A stretch of 64,000 nucleotides of DNA from CALODP01 sp942492055 (GTDB lineage: Bacteria > Bacteroidota > Ignavibacteria > Ignavibacteriales > Melioribacteraceae). The stretch covers positions 43,333-107,332 of the forward strand of contig CALODP010000020.1 of the NCBI GenBank assembly GCA_942492055.1. Reading direction: 5' to 3'. This document shows, piece by piece, positions 53,989-63,887 of the stretch (within the stretch, counting starts at the first letter, position 1; every line of letters begins with the position of its first letter). The notes under the pieces are model-generated. The model saw nothing but the letters and a program-made list of their open reading frames with translations. It was not told the DNA's origin and ran no database searches. The position numbers were made by a program, and so were the translations under genes.

Positions 53989-54238
53989 GGGTGTAATTGT
54001 TTATCCCAATCCGAATGCTGGGAATTTTACACTTCGCCTGAATATTGGAAGTCATAATAATGTTAGTATTGATGTATTCGATGCCCTAAATAAAAAGATC
54101 TATTCCGAAAAGAATAAATCTGTAAAAAATGGCAATGAAATAAATTTCAATTTCGAAAACTATTCTGAAGGTCTATACTATATTAGGATTACTTCATCAG
54201 AATTTAATTTCATTGAAAAGCTTATTATCAGAAAATAG
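53989..54238 (+). pseudogene. C-terminal sorting domain of a type IX-secreted protein (fragment)
   Basis: VYPNPNAGNFTLRL, VSIDVFDALNKKIYSE and EGLYYIRITS...KLIIRK form a complete type A sorting domain of the Bacteroidota type IX secretion system. It is fused in frame to the 7TM-DISM fragment, a combination that makes no biological sense, so the join is probably an artefact. A terminator follows. Confidence 0.8.
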
Positions 54239-54259
54239 AAAGAGAACTTCAAAACAAGG

Positions 54260-54296
54260 GCCTGTTTGGGTTTAAAATCCAGGCAGGCTTTTATTT
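54260..54296 (+). terminator. Hairpin terminator
   Basis: GCCTG...CAGGC arms with additional TGG/CCA pairing, followed by TTTTATTTT. Confidence 0.65.
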
Positions 54297-54350
54297 TGCA
54301 ACTTATCTGTATTACGCAATGTCTTACTTTAATAGATTAATTATACTTAT

Positions 54351-57300
54351 ATGAAAAAACTAGCTGCATTTTCGTTTATTACTTTAGTAATGCTATTATT
54401 ATCTTCAATATATTCAGTAGCACAAAAAAATAATTTACCCAATGGAGCTGAATACTTAACTCCAATTTCAAAAAAAGATTCTATTAGCCTATCTGGCTTA
54501 CCAAAACTGACCATGCCTGAATGGTTAAAAGGCCCCAATAAACCGACTTTACCAACAACCGTCGATAATTCTGAACAACCCTGCTGGCGCCCTGTTTTTG
54601 CACAATCAGGACTTGAATGTGGCCAGGCATCCGGAGTTGCCCTTGGATTTACTTATGGAATTAATCGCTTAAGAGGTTTAGCCTCAAATGTACCCGAAAA
54701 TCAGTATCCTGCCTATTTTACCTGGAATTGGGCTCATGGTGGAGAAGGCTGGTATGGCGTAAGTTATTTTCACAGTTTTGAAATTTTGCGGACAGTGGGT
54801 AATCCTACTGTAGAAGTTTATGGCGGAATGACCCAGGGTGGACCACAGCGTTGGATGTCGGGATACGATAATTATTATCATGCGATGCATAACCGTATTT
54901 CGCAAGTATACCAAATTGATTTATCCGACGAAGATGGAATCAATACTCTCCGAAACTGGATTCATAATAATTTAGAAGGATCGAATATTGGAGGCGTTGC
55001 CAATTTTTATACAAACGCCCCTTATGGTATGCAAATTTTACCTTCAGGAACCCCTGAAGCTGGTTTGTTTGTTGTAACAGGATGGAGTTCTGCAAATCAT
55101 GGTTTGACTATTTGCGCCTACCACGATTCCATTTGCTGGGATTACAATAATGATGGACAATACACCAACAATATTGATATAAATAACGATGGTAAAGTAA
55201 ATGTTAGGGATTGGGAAATTGGTGGATTTAAATTTGCAAACACCTATAGTGGAGGCCCTTCTTTTGGTAATGATGGGTTTAGTTATATGACCTACAAATC
55301 ATGTGCAGATCCTTATGGTGGTGGAGGTATTTGGAACAATGCGGCCCACGTGCTTTATTCCAGGGAATCAACCGAACCTTTATTAACAGCTAAAATTACT
55401 TTAAGGCATACACGCAGAAATGCTGTGGGTGTGAAGATGGGGTTCTCAACAGATATGTCGGCCGAATATCCTGATTTTGTAGTTGGTTATCCAATATTTA
55501 ATCACCAGGGTGGTAACTTTTATATGCAGGGAGGTAGTGCAGTTGAAGATCAAACCATTGAATTTGGATTGGACCTTTCGCCATTTTTAAATCAGATTCC
55601 TTCTGGAACACCGGTTCGTTATTTTTTACTGGTTGATGAAATAGCTCCTGATTGGGGAGATGGTGACATGATCAGTTATGCTATTATGGATTATACTGAT
55701 GGTGTTGAAGAAATTGTTTGTGAACAATCAAATGTTCCTTTAACCAACAACGATCTTTCCGTTTTTTGGGTTGATCACACGGTAGAATATGAATCCGTAT
55801 CGATTGTAACAGACACATTACCTGATGCCACTGTTTATGAGCCTTATGCTGAATCCTTAGTGGCAGAAAGTGGATCAACTCCCTATACATGGGATTATGA
55901 TATGAATTTTACAGAAACAGAATCAACCGGAACCTTCCCCTCTGTTAGTAGTGAGCAATTAAACCCCAGTAATAATAATGATGGTTATGCTACAAAAGAA
56001 CTTGATTTTAGCTTTCCATTTCAGGGAATCGACTATGACGAAATCAGGGTTCATGTTGATGGATATTTAACATTTGAAGACCTGTTGGAAAGTTGGCCTT
56101 ACCAGGTTTTTGACCAATTGATTTATCAAAAGAATAAGTTTATTTCTATTTTCCATTCTGATTTAAGATTGTACACAGGTGATGGAATATGGTACGAAGG
56201 TGATGAAAATTCAGCGACTTTCCGTTGGAAAGCTTCCATAAATTCAAATCCAGATACAGAAATTAATTTTGCTGTGGAATTGTTTCCATCTGGCGATATT
56301 AAATACTATTTTGGAGAAGATAATAGTTTCCCTTCAGCGGAATGGTTTTCTGGAATCTCTGGAGGAAATAGCAAGAATTACCAGTTTATGAATATTTCTG
56401 GTGACGCTACTATTCCTGTCAATCATATTATAGATCTGGAAGCTACACATTATCCAGAGGGTTTCTCAATAAGCCCAAGTGGCCAATTGACCGGAACAGC
56501 GCTTCAGAATTATGATGAATTGGCGATTAAATTTCTTGTCACCGACGAAAGTTTGTTAACAAATTCAAAGCTGGTTTATTTTTCAACGGATGGTGCTAAT
56601 TATCTTGTGGTTAAAGACTATTCTATTGTGGCAGGCAATGATGATATCATTGAATTTGGAGAAACAGTATTTATAAGTGTTACCATCGAAAATTTGGGCA
56701 TGGAAACAATTGCGGATGTTGATATGCAGATTACTAGTGATGACGTTTTCCTAACCTTAATTGATACCACCGAATTTCTTGGATCATTTAATCCGGGTGA
56801 TGCAATTACTTTTGAAAATGTATTTTCTTTCGAAGTCGGCACGAACATCGAAAATGGACATAATATTGATTTAAACACTTTGATATTGGATGATTCGGGG
56901 AATGATTGGACAAGCCATATTTATCTCACGGCATATGCACCCGAAATTTATGTGTATGGCCTGGTTGTAGATGATGGTGGACTTGATCCCGGTGAAACAG
57001 CGGATTTAATTGCTACATTTAAAAATTCAGGCGGAGCTGGTGCCAACAATATTAATATTAACATGTCAACCACCGATCCCTATATTACCATTAATGAATC
57101 CTATGCCTTATTGGATGTTTTGAATTCGGGGGGTAGTGCCCAGGCTGTTTTTAATGTCACCGCAGCAGAGGACGTTCCTTTGGCTTATGTTGCAGAAATT
57201 AGTTTTGAAATTGAGGCCGATAATGATTATTATGCCACAGACAACAGTTATATTACCTGTGGTTTATTATATGAAGGCTTTGAGTCCGGAAATTTCAATT

Positions 57301-58307
57301 CTTTTCCCTGGGCCTTTAGTGGAAATGCTTTCTGGTTGATTGATAATGGAGTTACCTATGAAGGATCATATAGCGCCAAATCAGGCGATATTGGTGATGA
57401 TGAATACTCTGCTATGGAATTGGAATTATATGTTTTAAGTGACGGAGATATTAGTTTTTATAAAAAAGTTTCAAGTGAGAATAATTATGATTATCTGCAC
57501 TTCTATATTAATGGAATGGAAAAAGATGCCTGGGCAGGAGAACAGGGCTGGGGCCAGGTGAGTTTCCCTATTTCTGCCGGATTAAATACTTTTAAATGGT
57601 CGTTTGAAAAAGATTATTCCGTTAGCAGTGGGTCGGATTGTGCCTGGGTTGATAATATTATCATTCCACCTTACGGCGACCAGTTTCCACAATTGAGTGT
57701 CGATCCTGAAAACTTTATGATTGATCTGGATACGAACATTGTTTATCTGGATTCTATTTTACTCATAAACCAGGGAAGTGGGCCCATCATATATGAAATA
57801 AATGCAACTGATCTTTTAGGTAATACCATTGACTGGATCTCCATTGAAAATACGAATGGCGGATTGAACCCTGATCAGGAGTTGTATACTAATGTTTCAT
57901 TTGACGCCACTAACCTTGAAGAAGGTCTTTACGAAGGATTTCTTAATGTAACAGATCATATGTCGAATGTTTATGAAATACCCTTTACACTTAACCTCGA
58001 TATTAGTGTAGGTGTCGATGAACAGAATTTGATTGTTAATAACAAGTGTATTCCCAATCCATTTTCAAACGCTACCCAGATCTATTTTAGTTTAAAACAA
58101 TCTGTCAACACAACAGTTGATATATTTAATGCACAGGGAACAAAAGTTAATTCTTTGTTACCTTCTACTAAATTGTTAAAAGGGAACAATCGTGTAAGCT
58201 GGGATGGAAAAAATGATGGAGGAAGTAAAGTTCCGAATGGTTTATACTACTATCGTATCATGGCTGAAAATAGCATAATAACAGGCAAGGTGCTATTACA
58301 CGATTAA
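54351..58307 (+). CDS. Type IX-secreted C1-like cysteine peptidase with Ig-like domains
   Basis: The 1318-residue protein has a signal peptide (ending YSVAQ) and a papain-like domain: Cys90 in SGLECGQASG, His250 in NHGLT and Asn297 in FANTYSG as the likely triad. An insert DINNDGKVNVRDWE resembles a calcium-binding loop. A long middle part holds a beta-sandwich region and putative Ig/CARDB-like domains (for example GDDIIEFGETVFISVTIENLG-like units at about 755-985). The last 80 residues (CIPNPFSNATQIYF to ITGKVLLHD) form a type A sorting domain, so the protein is exported by the type IX system and anchored or released at the surface. Confidence 0.85.
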   Translation: MKKLAAFSFITLVMLLLSSIYSVAQKNNLPNGAEYLTPISKKDSISLSGLPKLTMPEWLKGPNKPTLPTTVDNSEQPCWRPVFAQSGLECGQASGVALGFTYGINRLRGLASNVPENQYPAYFTWNWAHGGEGWYGVSYFHSFEILRTVGNPTVEVYGGMTQGGPQRWMSGYDNYYHAMHNRISQVYQIDLSDEDGINTLRNWIHNNLEGSNIGGVANFYTNAPYGMQILPSGTPEAGLFVVTGWSSANHGLTICAYHDSICWDYNNDGQYTNNIDINNDGKVNVRDWEIGGFKFANTYSGGPSFGNDGFSYMTYKSCADPYGGGGIWNNAAHVLYSRESTEPLLTAKITLRHTRRNAVGVKMGFSTDMSAEYPDFVVGYPIFNHQGGNFYMQGGSAVEDQTIEFGLDLSPFLNQIPSGTPVRYFLLVDEIAPDWGDGDMISYAIMDYTDGVEEIVCEQSNVPLTNNDLSVFWVDHTVEYESVSIVTDTLPDATVYEPYAESLVAESGSTPYTWDYDMNFTETESTGTFPSVSSEQLNPSNNNDGYATKELDFSFPFQGIDYDEIRVHVDGYLTFEDLLESWPYQVFDQLIYQKNKFISIFHSDLRLYTGDGIWYEGDENSATFRWKASINSNPDTEINFAVELFPSGDIKYYFGEDNSFPSAEWFSGISGGNSKNYQFMNISGDATIPVNHIIDLEATHYPEGFSISPSGQLTGTALQNYDELAIKFLVTDESLLTNSKLVYFSTDGANYLVVKDYSIVAGNDDIIEFGETVFISVTIENLGMETIADVDMQITSDDVFLTLIDTTEFLGSFNPGDAITFENVFSFEVGTNIENGHNIDLNTLILDDSGNDWTSHIYLTAYAPEIYVYGLVVDDGGLDPGETADLIATFKNSGGAGANNININMSTTDPYITINESYALLDVLNSGGSAQAVFNVTAAEDVPLAYVAEISFEIEADNDYYATDNSYITCGLLYEGFESGNFNSFPWAFSGNAFWLIDNGVTYEGSYSAKSGDIGDDEYSAMELELYVLSDGDISFYKKVSSENNYDYLHFYINGMEKDAWAGEQGWGQVSFPISAGLNTFKWSFEKDYSVSSGSDCAWVDNIIIPPYGDQFPQLSVDPENFMIDLDTNIVYLDSILLINQGSGPIIYEINATDLLGNTIDWISIENTNGGLNPDQELYTNVSFDATNLEEGLYEGFLNVTDHMSNVYEIPFTLNLDISVGVDEQNLIVNNKCIPNPFSNATQIYFSLKQSVNTTVDIFNAQGTKVNSLLPSTKLLKGNNRVSWDGKNDGGSKVPNGLYYYRIMAENSIITGKVLLHD

Positions 58308-58330
58308 GCGAAAGGAAATTATATATTTGA

Positions 58331-58360
58331 TTCCCGGATTTTCGTCCGGGAATTTTTTTC
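58331..58360. terminator. Bidirectional terminator
   Basis: Arms TTCCCGGA and TCCGGGAA with a T run on the plus strand and A/T-rich flank on the other. It separates the convergent peptidase and MBOAT genes. Confidence 0.8.
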
Positions 58361-59788
58361 TAAAACCTAAAATATATAAAAGGATTAAACCCTGAAGAAA
58401 CCATGGAGCTGTAAGATAATACAAAAAGAATCAGTGCAATTACTGACATCATCAAATGTTGTTTCCCTGAAAGCAATTCCCTGTAAAAAATGTATTTTTC
58501 AGTTTTCCTTCCCCAATTAAACAAAGTAATAAAGGAGAATAAAAATCCGAATCCCAGTATCCACAAAAACTTGTCACTTACATGGAAAATCTGGTTATTC
58601 GTTTTTCCCGAGAACAATGTTTTTGTATAGAAATCCAATTTGCTCGATTGACTCTGATCTGAAAATGACCCACCCAATGATAGTGACAAAAAAGGTAATA
58701 ATGATACTTGGGTATTTTCCGATTTTCTCAAAAAATTTGAGCAGGAACAGCCTGTCGAGAATGAGGAATAAACCATGAAAGGCCCCCCAGATAACAAAGT
58801 TCCATGCCGCACCATGCCATAAACCGGATAAAAGAAATACAAGCCAAAGATTAAAATACATTCGGTTCTTGCTGACCCTGTTTCCCCCTAAAGGAATGTA
58901 CAGATAATCCCTCATCCATTGCCCGAGCGTCATATGCCAGCGTCGCCAAAATTCTGTAATGTTTTGTGATATGTATGGATTGTTAAAATTCTCAGGAAAT
59001 TTAAAGCCCATCATCCTACCCAGGCCAATGGCCATATCGGAATAGCCACTGAAATCGAAATAAATCTGGAATGTATAAGCCATGATACCAACCCATGCAG
59101 CTGGAGTGGTTAGTTGTATCGCGCTCATTGCAAATACACGGTCAGCTTCGGCACCAAGGACGTTGGCGATGAGCAATTTTTTCGATAATCCAATGATAAA
59201 CCGATATAAACCAAGCAATTTATTATCTATCGTTTCGTCGTCTTTTCTGTCGGTTATCTGGTCGGCAATTGTTTTATATCTTACAATAGGACCGGCAATT
59301 AATTGAGGAAACAGAAGAATGTACATAAGGTAATCACCTATGTTTTTTAAGGGAGGACAAACCTTACGATACACATCTACCGAATAGGTTACAGCCTGGA
59401 ATATGAAAAATGAAATGCCTACAGGAAGTGCCACTTTTATCCAGTGAATCTCACCCATATCAAGGCCTGAAAGCAATCCATTAACATTATCGATAAAAAA
59501 GTTGACATATTTAAAGTAGACAAGCAATCCAATTTTTAGCACTACCGAAAGACCTAAAAGTCGTTTTCTTAATTTGGCATCGGTTGAATGAAAAATCTTT
59601 TTTACGATATAAAAATCGACGGCAATGGTACCGACAACAACAAAAATAAATTTCGGAGCACCCCAGGCATAAAAAACAATACTTGCCAAAAGCACCCAAT
59701 AATTTCGGAATTTGTGTGGCAATATATTATAGACCAGTAAAAATACCGGAAGAAAATAGGCTAAAAAAACAACGCTGCTAAAAACCAT
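58360..59788 (-). pseudogene. MBOAT-family O-acyltransferase (AlgI-like), frameshifted near the end
   Basis: The main frame gives 397 residues with about ten membrane spans and the MBOAT signatures FWRRWHMTLGQWMRDYLYIPLGGN and LSGLWHGAAWNF with the catalytic His. It stops at 58595, but a one-base change in the T run at 58602-58606 joins it to a frame ending SSGFNPFIYFRF at 58360, the normal last two spans. The enzyme moves acyl groups over the membrane for polysaccharide O-acetylation, working with the AlgX/AlgJ-like protein of the same operon. Catalytic residues are before the break. Confidence 0.88.
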
Positions 59789-59818
59789 TTTTTACTTTAT
59801 ACTTTATATCCAAACTCT

Positions 59819-61840
59819 TTATTCAATGGTAACTTCATAAATATAACCTTCCATATCCTCAGCCGGAAATGGAACATCTTCCTGCTTGAAAGGAGACTTT
59901 GGCCACCAGGCTGAATAATGAAACTCCTGGGTAAAAATTAACAACATTTGGTTGTTAGGAATGCTGGTATATTCGTCATTAATATAACCAACAACGCGTA
60001 ATTTATCTTTTTCAGGTCCTATTCTCCAGATAATCTCAGTGGGTTTCCATTCTATTTGGAAATAATAATATTCCGATTTAAAAAGCTCATCATCACTTAC
60101 CGGGGTTTTTTGGGTAACGGCATTGTACCATTCATCCCATCTATGACCAATGAATGTCTGGTTTTGATATTCAATTTCATGAACACCCGTTCCGAACTTT
60201 TCGGGTTGCTTGCATGCCATGTCCCAGTTTGTGCAGGTAACCATTACCTTGTCTTCATTTGATGCAGGTTCATCTCTTTCCTGTCTATCGGGGTAGCAAT
60301 AGCCTGGCCATGTTTCGGCTGCCTTTACAATCTCGAAATCAATTTCTGTATAACTTATTTGAGGAACCCGATCAATGCCTTCTCCTGCGCCATAGTATGG
60401 CATATACCCTTCTTTTGTACATACTCTTCTTGCATTATAGGGCTCTAATGATTCTGTAATCAGCCAGATGGCATCAGTAATCCCATTCCAAACATTGTCT
60501 TCTGTTAATTGCTCCGTTAATTTTACCTTGACTGTATACTTACCATAAGTTAATCCGTGCTGTGTAATAATTCCCACATTTTCTTTTTTCGGATCATCCA
60601 TTGTGCAACCTGGATTAGAAATTTTAATGAGCTTATTGGCCGTATCTACTTTAATGTTTTTACCAGGTGTTTTAGTATTGGTAAAAATAATAGGTTTCCT
60701 TTTGTTTAATGGGATGCTTGCATTTTTCTCATATTCCGCCTTTGTATAACCTTTTCCAAAAAAGTCAGCTGTTACCGGAACATTGTAAATGGAGTCATCT
60801 TTGGGTCGATAGTTACCATAAACTTTGAATGGAGCCTCATCAAATACTTTTTTGGAATTGTTAACTTTTGGTGCAAAATAACTGGTATCAAATGATTGGC
60901 CCATATTGTTTTTATTGGGCACCCAAACGCCATTGGTAATTGGCAATTTTGCTTTTACTACGATTTCATTGGCAAGCTTTTTTAAGACTAGATTGCCTAA
61001 CTTATTGCCGTCGCCAGCCTTGAAGTAATAATATGGATTTACAAAGCGGCCTTCATTTTGTAAGCTTATGTTTTTAATGTAATCGGGTATTTGGTGGAAA
61101 GATTTTTCAGGAACGATGACAAACAAAAAATTATAGCTACCCATTCGTGGATTACGTTTCCAGCGGTTATTATCTTCACCCTGCATCAAGTCAAAGTTAA
61201 TAATGTATTCTGCATCAGCCAATAGTTGATCTTCAACTGAAATGCCCTGGTCTTCTGCTTTTTTTACGATATTATCGAACCAGTCTTTGTTATTCCTGAT
61301 TTGTTGCATTTTTGATTCAAGCTCCTTTTTAGAAACCTTCTCAAAATAACGAACAGGGCTGCCGAAAAACTTTTCTTCGTTTCGCGGATTACCAATAATT
61401 CTTATGGAGTCTTTGATGGTAACCATTTCGTTTGTGAGTAATTTTTTTGTTGACTTAAAGCCCATCGTTACATCTTCGTAACTACCATAAAAGTTTTCTT
61501 CACATAATGGATTAAAACTTCCATCCTCATTAATTTCGTTGAACTTATAAGTTTCGTTTTGATAGTATATTTTATAGTAATATTTTGTGGCCTCTGATGT
61601 ATTGTTCACAATCTTAAACTTGAATTCGAAAAAGCCCGACTCCGTTTGAGATGCTGATGGAATTATAAAGCCTGTGTTGATGGCTTGATTATAATCAACA
61701 TAAATAACCGAATTTGTATAATTGTCGATGTAGTCAATCAGTTCAATATTACCCGGCTGATTGTTTTGGTTCACACAAGCACTTAACAAACCAATTAAAA
61801 CAAGGAGAATGCTCTTTACTATTTGTTTTCTAAAGTCCAT
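59819..61840 (-). CDS. GH16-like lipoprotein
   Basis: The 673-residue protein has a lipoprotein signal (LLSAC, Cys22), a beta-rich N-terminal domain, one helical repeat (181-214: NNKDWFDNIVKKAEDQGIS, DQLLADAEYI), and a C-terminal concanavalin-like domain with YTEIDFEIV (EIDFE at about 498-502). This matches the E-x-D-x-x-E catalytic motif of glycoside hydrolase family 16. It could trim or remodel the polysaccharide that the operon acetylates. Its start overlaps the stop of the upstream gene by 22 bp. Confidence 0.75.
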   Translation of the reverse strand: MDFRKQIVKSILLVLIGLLSACVNQNNQPGNIELIDYIDNYTNSVIYVDYNQAINTGFIIPSASQTESGFFEFKFKIVNNTSEATKYYYKIYYQNETYKFNEINEDGSFNPLCEENFYGSYEDVTMGFKSTKKLLTNEMVTIKDSIRIIGNPRNEEKFFGSPVRYFEKVSKKELESKMQQIRNNKDWFDNIVKKAEDQGISVEDQLLADAEYIINFDLMQGEDNNRWKRNPRMGSYNFLFVIVPEKSFHQIPDYIKNISLQNEGRFVNPYYYFKAGDGNKLGNLVLKKLANEIVVKAKLPITNGVWVPNKNNMGQSFDTSYFAPKVNNSKKVFDEAPFKVYGNYRPKDDSIYNVPVTADFFGKGYTKAEYEKNASIPLNKRKPIIFTNTKTPGKNIKVDTANKLIKISNPGCTMDDPKKENVGIITQHGLTYGKYTVKVKLTEQLTEDNVWNGITDAIWLITESLEPYNARRVCTKEGYMPYYGAGEGIDRVPQISYTEIDFEIVKAAETWPGYCYPDRQERDEPASNEDKVMVTCTNWDMACKQPEKFGTGVHEIEYQNQTFIGHRWDEWYNAVTQKTPVSDDELFKSEYYYFQIEWKPTEIIWRIGPEKDKLRVVGYINDEYTSIPNNQMLLIFTQEFHYSAWWPKSPFKQEDVPFPAEDMEGYIYEVTIE

Positions 61841-63453
61841 GTTGCGTCAATTTTTAATTGTTCATCAGTGCTTATATTGTTTTTTATTGCTTTAGCCTCA
61901 ATGTTTTTCAACCACTCAGGATTATTTTTGATTTCCTGAATCAAATCATAAACAGCTTTTTCTTTTGCCGCTTCCGCTGAGCCATCATCTTTAATGCCGC
62001 CCTTGATGATGTATATAGCTTCATTTCTCAACTGGTCATCAACAGATGTTCCACTTTCATGGGCTTTTTCCACGACTTTGTTAAACCAATCGGAATTAGC
62101 TTTGATTTCATTTTCTTGAATGACTATCTGCTTGTTGTATTCTTGAACCAGGAACAATCCATCTAAGATTTTCTGGTCACGCAATCTACGGCCTTCTTTA
62201 TTAGCCTTGGCTATAACTTTCTCTAACCATTCCAAATTGTTTTCCATTTCATGCACATAATCAAAAACACTTTTATCCTTAGGCGTTGTATTGGTAGATG
62301 AAAGCAAATAATCTGCATCAAAATTTAGTTTTTCATCTACAGTTAAACCCTTCCTGTCAGCTTCTTCAACCAGCCAGTAAAAATAGTCATGATCAACATG
62401 AATACCGGCCCTTCTATCATAATTGCTTTTCCATACAATTCCGGGATAATAAGCATTAAATAATTTCTCTATTACCAACCAATCAATATTGTGCATAAAC
62501 CTGCCTGTTACCATCATTAGCAATATATCTTTTTCTTCAACTTCTTTCTTGATATCAAGGCCTTTAGCTTCTGTTTTCTTTTTGTAATTTTCGGGATAAA
62601 CCCAGTTTGCATAATACCAAAAGGCATTATTAGAAAAAAGGTGATCCGTAAAGTTGTAATTGTAGATATTAAAGTAGTAACTATCTCCTGTTACTAACAT
62701 TTTCGGTTTAGGCTTGTCTGGATTATCCTCATATTTTAGAGAAGGATAAGCCATTTCCCATTGCGGAATCTGACATAAAAGATTTATATTTTTTCCAATA
62801 TCATAATCAGGATGTTTTGGGGAAGTTGTTACTTCAATACTGTCAATTGTAATATCGTTCAGGTTAATATTTTTAGCCGCCTCAATGTAGTGGATAATTG
62901 AATCTAAAGCGATGAATGAACCATAGTTAGACCAGTGAATACCGCTTTTTGGATAGAGGGGATAGGGGGAGCTTTCTTTAATTGAAAGGAAATACTTATT
63001 TAAGTCGATAAATCTGATTCCAATATCAACTGCTCGTTCGGTGATATAAGTATAGTTGTTGTATGGATTGCGTTTACGCTTATAATATCCTGGAATTTTT
63101 TCTTCAAAAAAAGTAGCTTTATCTGGTGCCAGGACAAATACAAGTTCAGTCCCCAATTCATGCAAGGTATCCTGCACCATTTTTAACTTATGCAATTTAA
63201 TATCAATGAAATCTTCTCCTATGAATGTTTTTCCTGTCCAGGCGTTCAAATACCATTCGTCAAATAATATATTGTCTTTTCCAACAATGGCCTTATCGGA
63301 ATGAGCCAGGCTTCGAAATAGAATAATCCAGGCATTTGGTTTCTTAGGCGGGTTGCAAAACCACGATAACCATTTTGGGCCGGCCCGCCGCACTACATCG
63401 CTCAAAAAGGCATGGGGTATGTACCAGACAACCGGTTGATTTTCTGACCTCAC
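61819..63453 (-). CDS. AlgX/AlgJ-like SGNH-type acetyltransferase, 5' end chimeric
   Basis: From about residue 50 the 544-residue frame matches alginate O-acetyltransferase AlgJ/AlgX-like proteins: AIVGKDNILFDEWYLNAWTG, SGIHWSNYGSFIALD (catalytic His region) and LVTGDSYYFN (Ser nucleophile). The last 190 residues are four copies of a helical repeat N-x-x-W-[FL]-x-x-[IV]-x-x-K-A...S-x-D-[ED]-Q-L. The first 30 or so residues come from DNA that on the other strand is livF, so the true start is missing. It probably transfers acetyl groups supplied by the MBOAT protein to a periplasmic polysaccharide. Confidence 0.75.
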   Translation of the reverse strand: MRSENQPVVWYIPHAFLSDVVRRAGPKWLSWFCNPPKKPNAWIILFRSLAHSDKAIVGKDNILFDEWYLNAWTGKTFIGEDFIDIKLHKLKMVQDTLHELGTELVFVLAPDKATFFEEKIPGYYKRKRNPYNNYTYITERAVDIGIRFIDLNKYFLSIKESSPYPLYPKSGIHWSNYGSFIALDSIIHYIEAAKNINLNDITIDSIEVTTSPKHPDYDIGKNINLLCQIPQWEMAYPSLKYEDNPDKPKPKMLVTGDSYYFNIYNYNFTDHLFSNNAFWYYANWVYPENYKKKTEAKGLDIKKEVEEKDILLMMVTGRFMHNIDWLVIEKLFNAYYPGIVWKSNYDRRAGIHVDHDYFYWLVEEADRKGLTVDEKLNFDADYLLSSTNTTPKDKSVFDYVHEMENNLEWLEKVIAKANKEGRRLRDQKILDGLFLVQEYNKQIVIQENEIKANSDWFNKVVEKAHESGTSVDDQLRNEAIYIIKGGIKDDGSAEAAKEKAVYDLIQEIKNNPEWLKNIEAKAIKNNISTDEQLKIDATWTLENK

Positions 63454-63887
63454 CGTGCTTGAAAACCTTCAAATCGGGCAGAAGATCCCCAAAAAGTTAG
63501 AGAGCGAACCATGGACAGTGGAAAGGATATACGAACTCTTCCCCATTCTTTCCGAAAGACACAGTCAACATGGCGGCACCTTGAGCGGTGGGGAACAACA
63601 GATGCTCACGGTGGCAAGAACCCTCATGGGCAACCCCGAAATTCTGCTGCTGGATGAACCGGTTGAGGGGTTGGCACCGCTTCAATAGTAAAGGATCTGG
63701 GTGCACAGATCCTGAGGCGTACAAAAAATGGGCCAAACCATTCTCTTTTCCGAACAGAATATCCGGTTTGCCACCATGACGGACCTGGCGCGCCTATGTG
63801 ATCGACAACGGCCGAATTCGATATCAGGGATAAAAAGAGGAACTGAGCGCTAACCAGGAAGTCAAAGAAAATTATCTGATGATATAG
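63376..63887 (+). pseudogene. livF: Branched-chain amino acid ABC transporter ATPase fragment, frameshifted
   Basis: Read over several frames: GPPHYIAQKGMGYVPDNRLIF, DLTVLENLQIG, GTLSGGEQQMLTVARTLMG (ABC signature), ILLLDEPVEGLAPL (Walker B), then QILFSEQN-like and FATMTDLARL pieces and an end ANQEVKENYLMI. The Walker A part is missing, and at least four frameshifts occur. The gene fragment abuts the AlgX-like gene and belongs to a different organism or contig. Confidence 0.8.

Noticed and set aside
53828..54238. A genuine fusion of a 7TM-DISM domain with a type IX sorting domain
   Set aside because: The sensor domain is cut before its membrane part and lies in a region full of broken genes; an assembly join is more likely.
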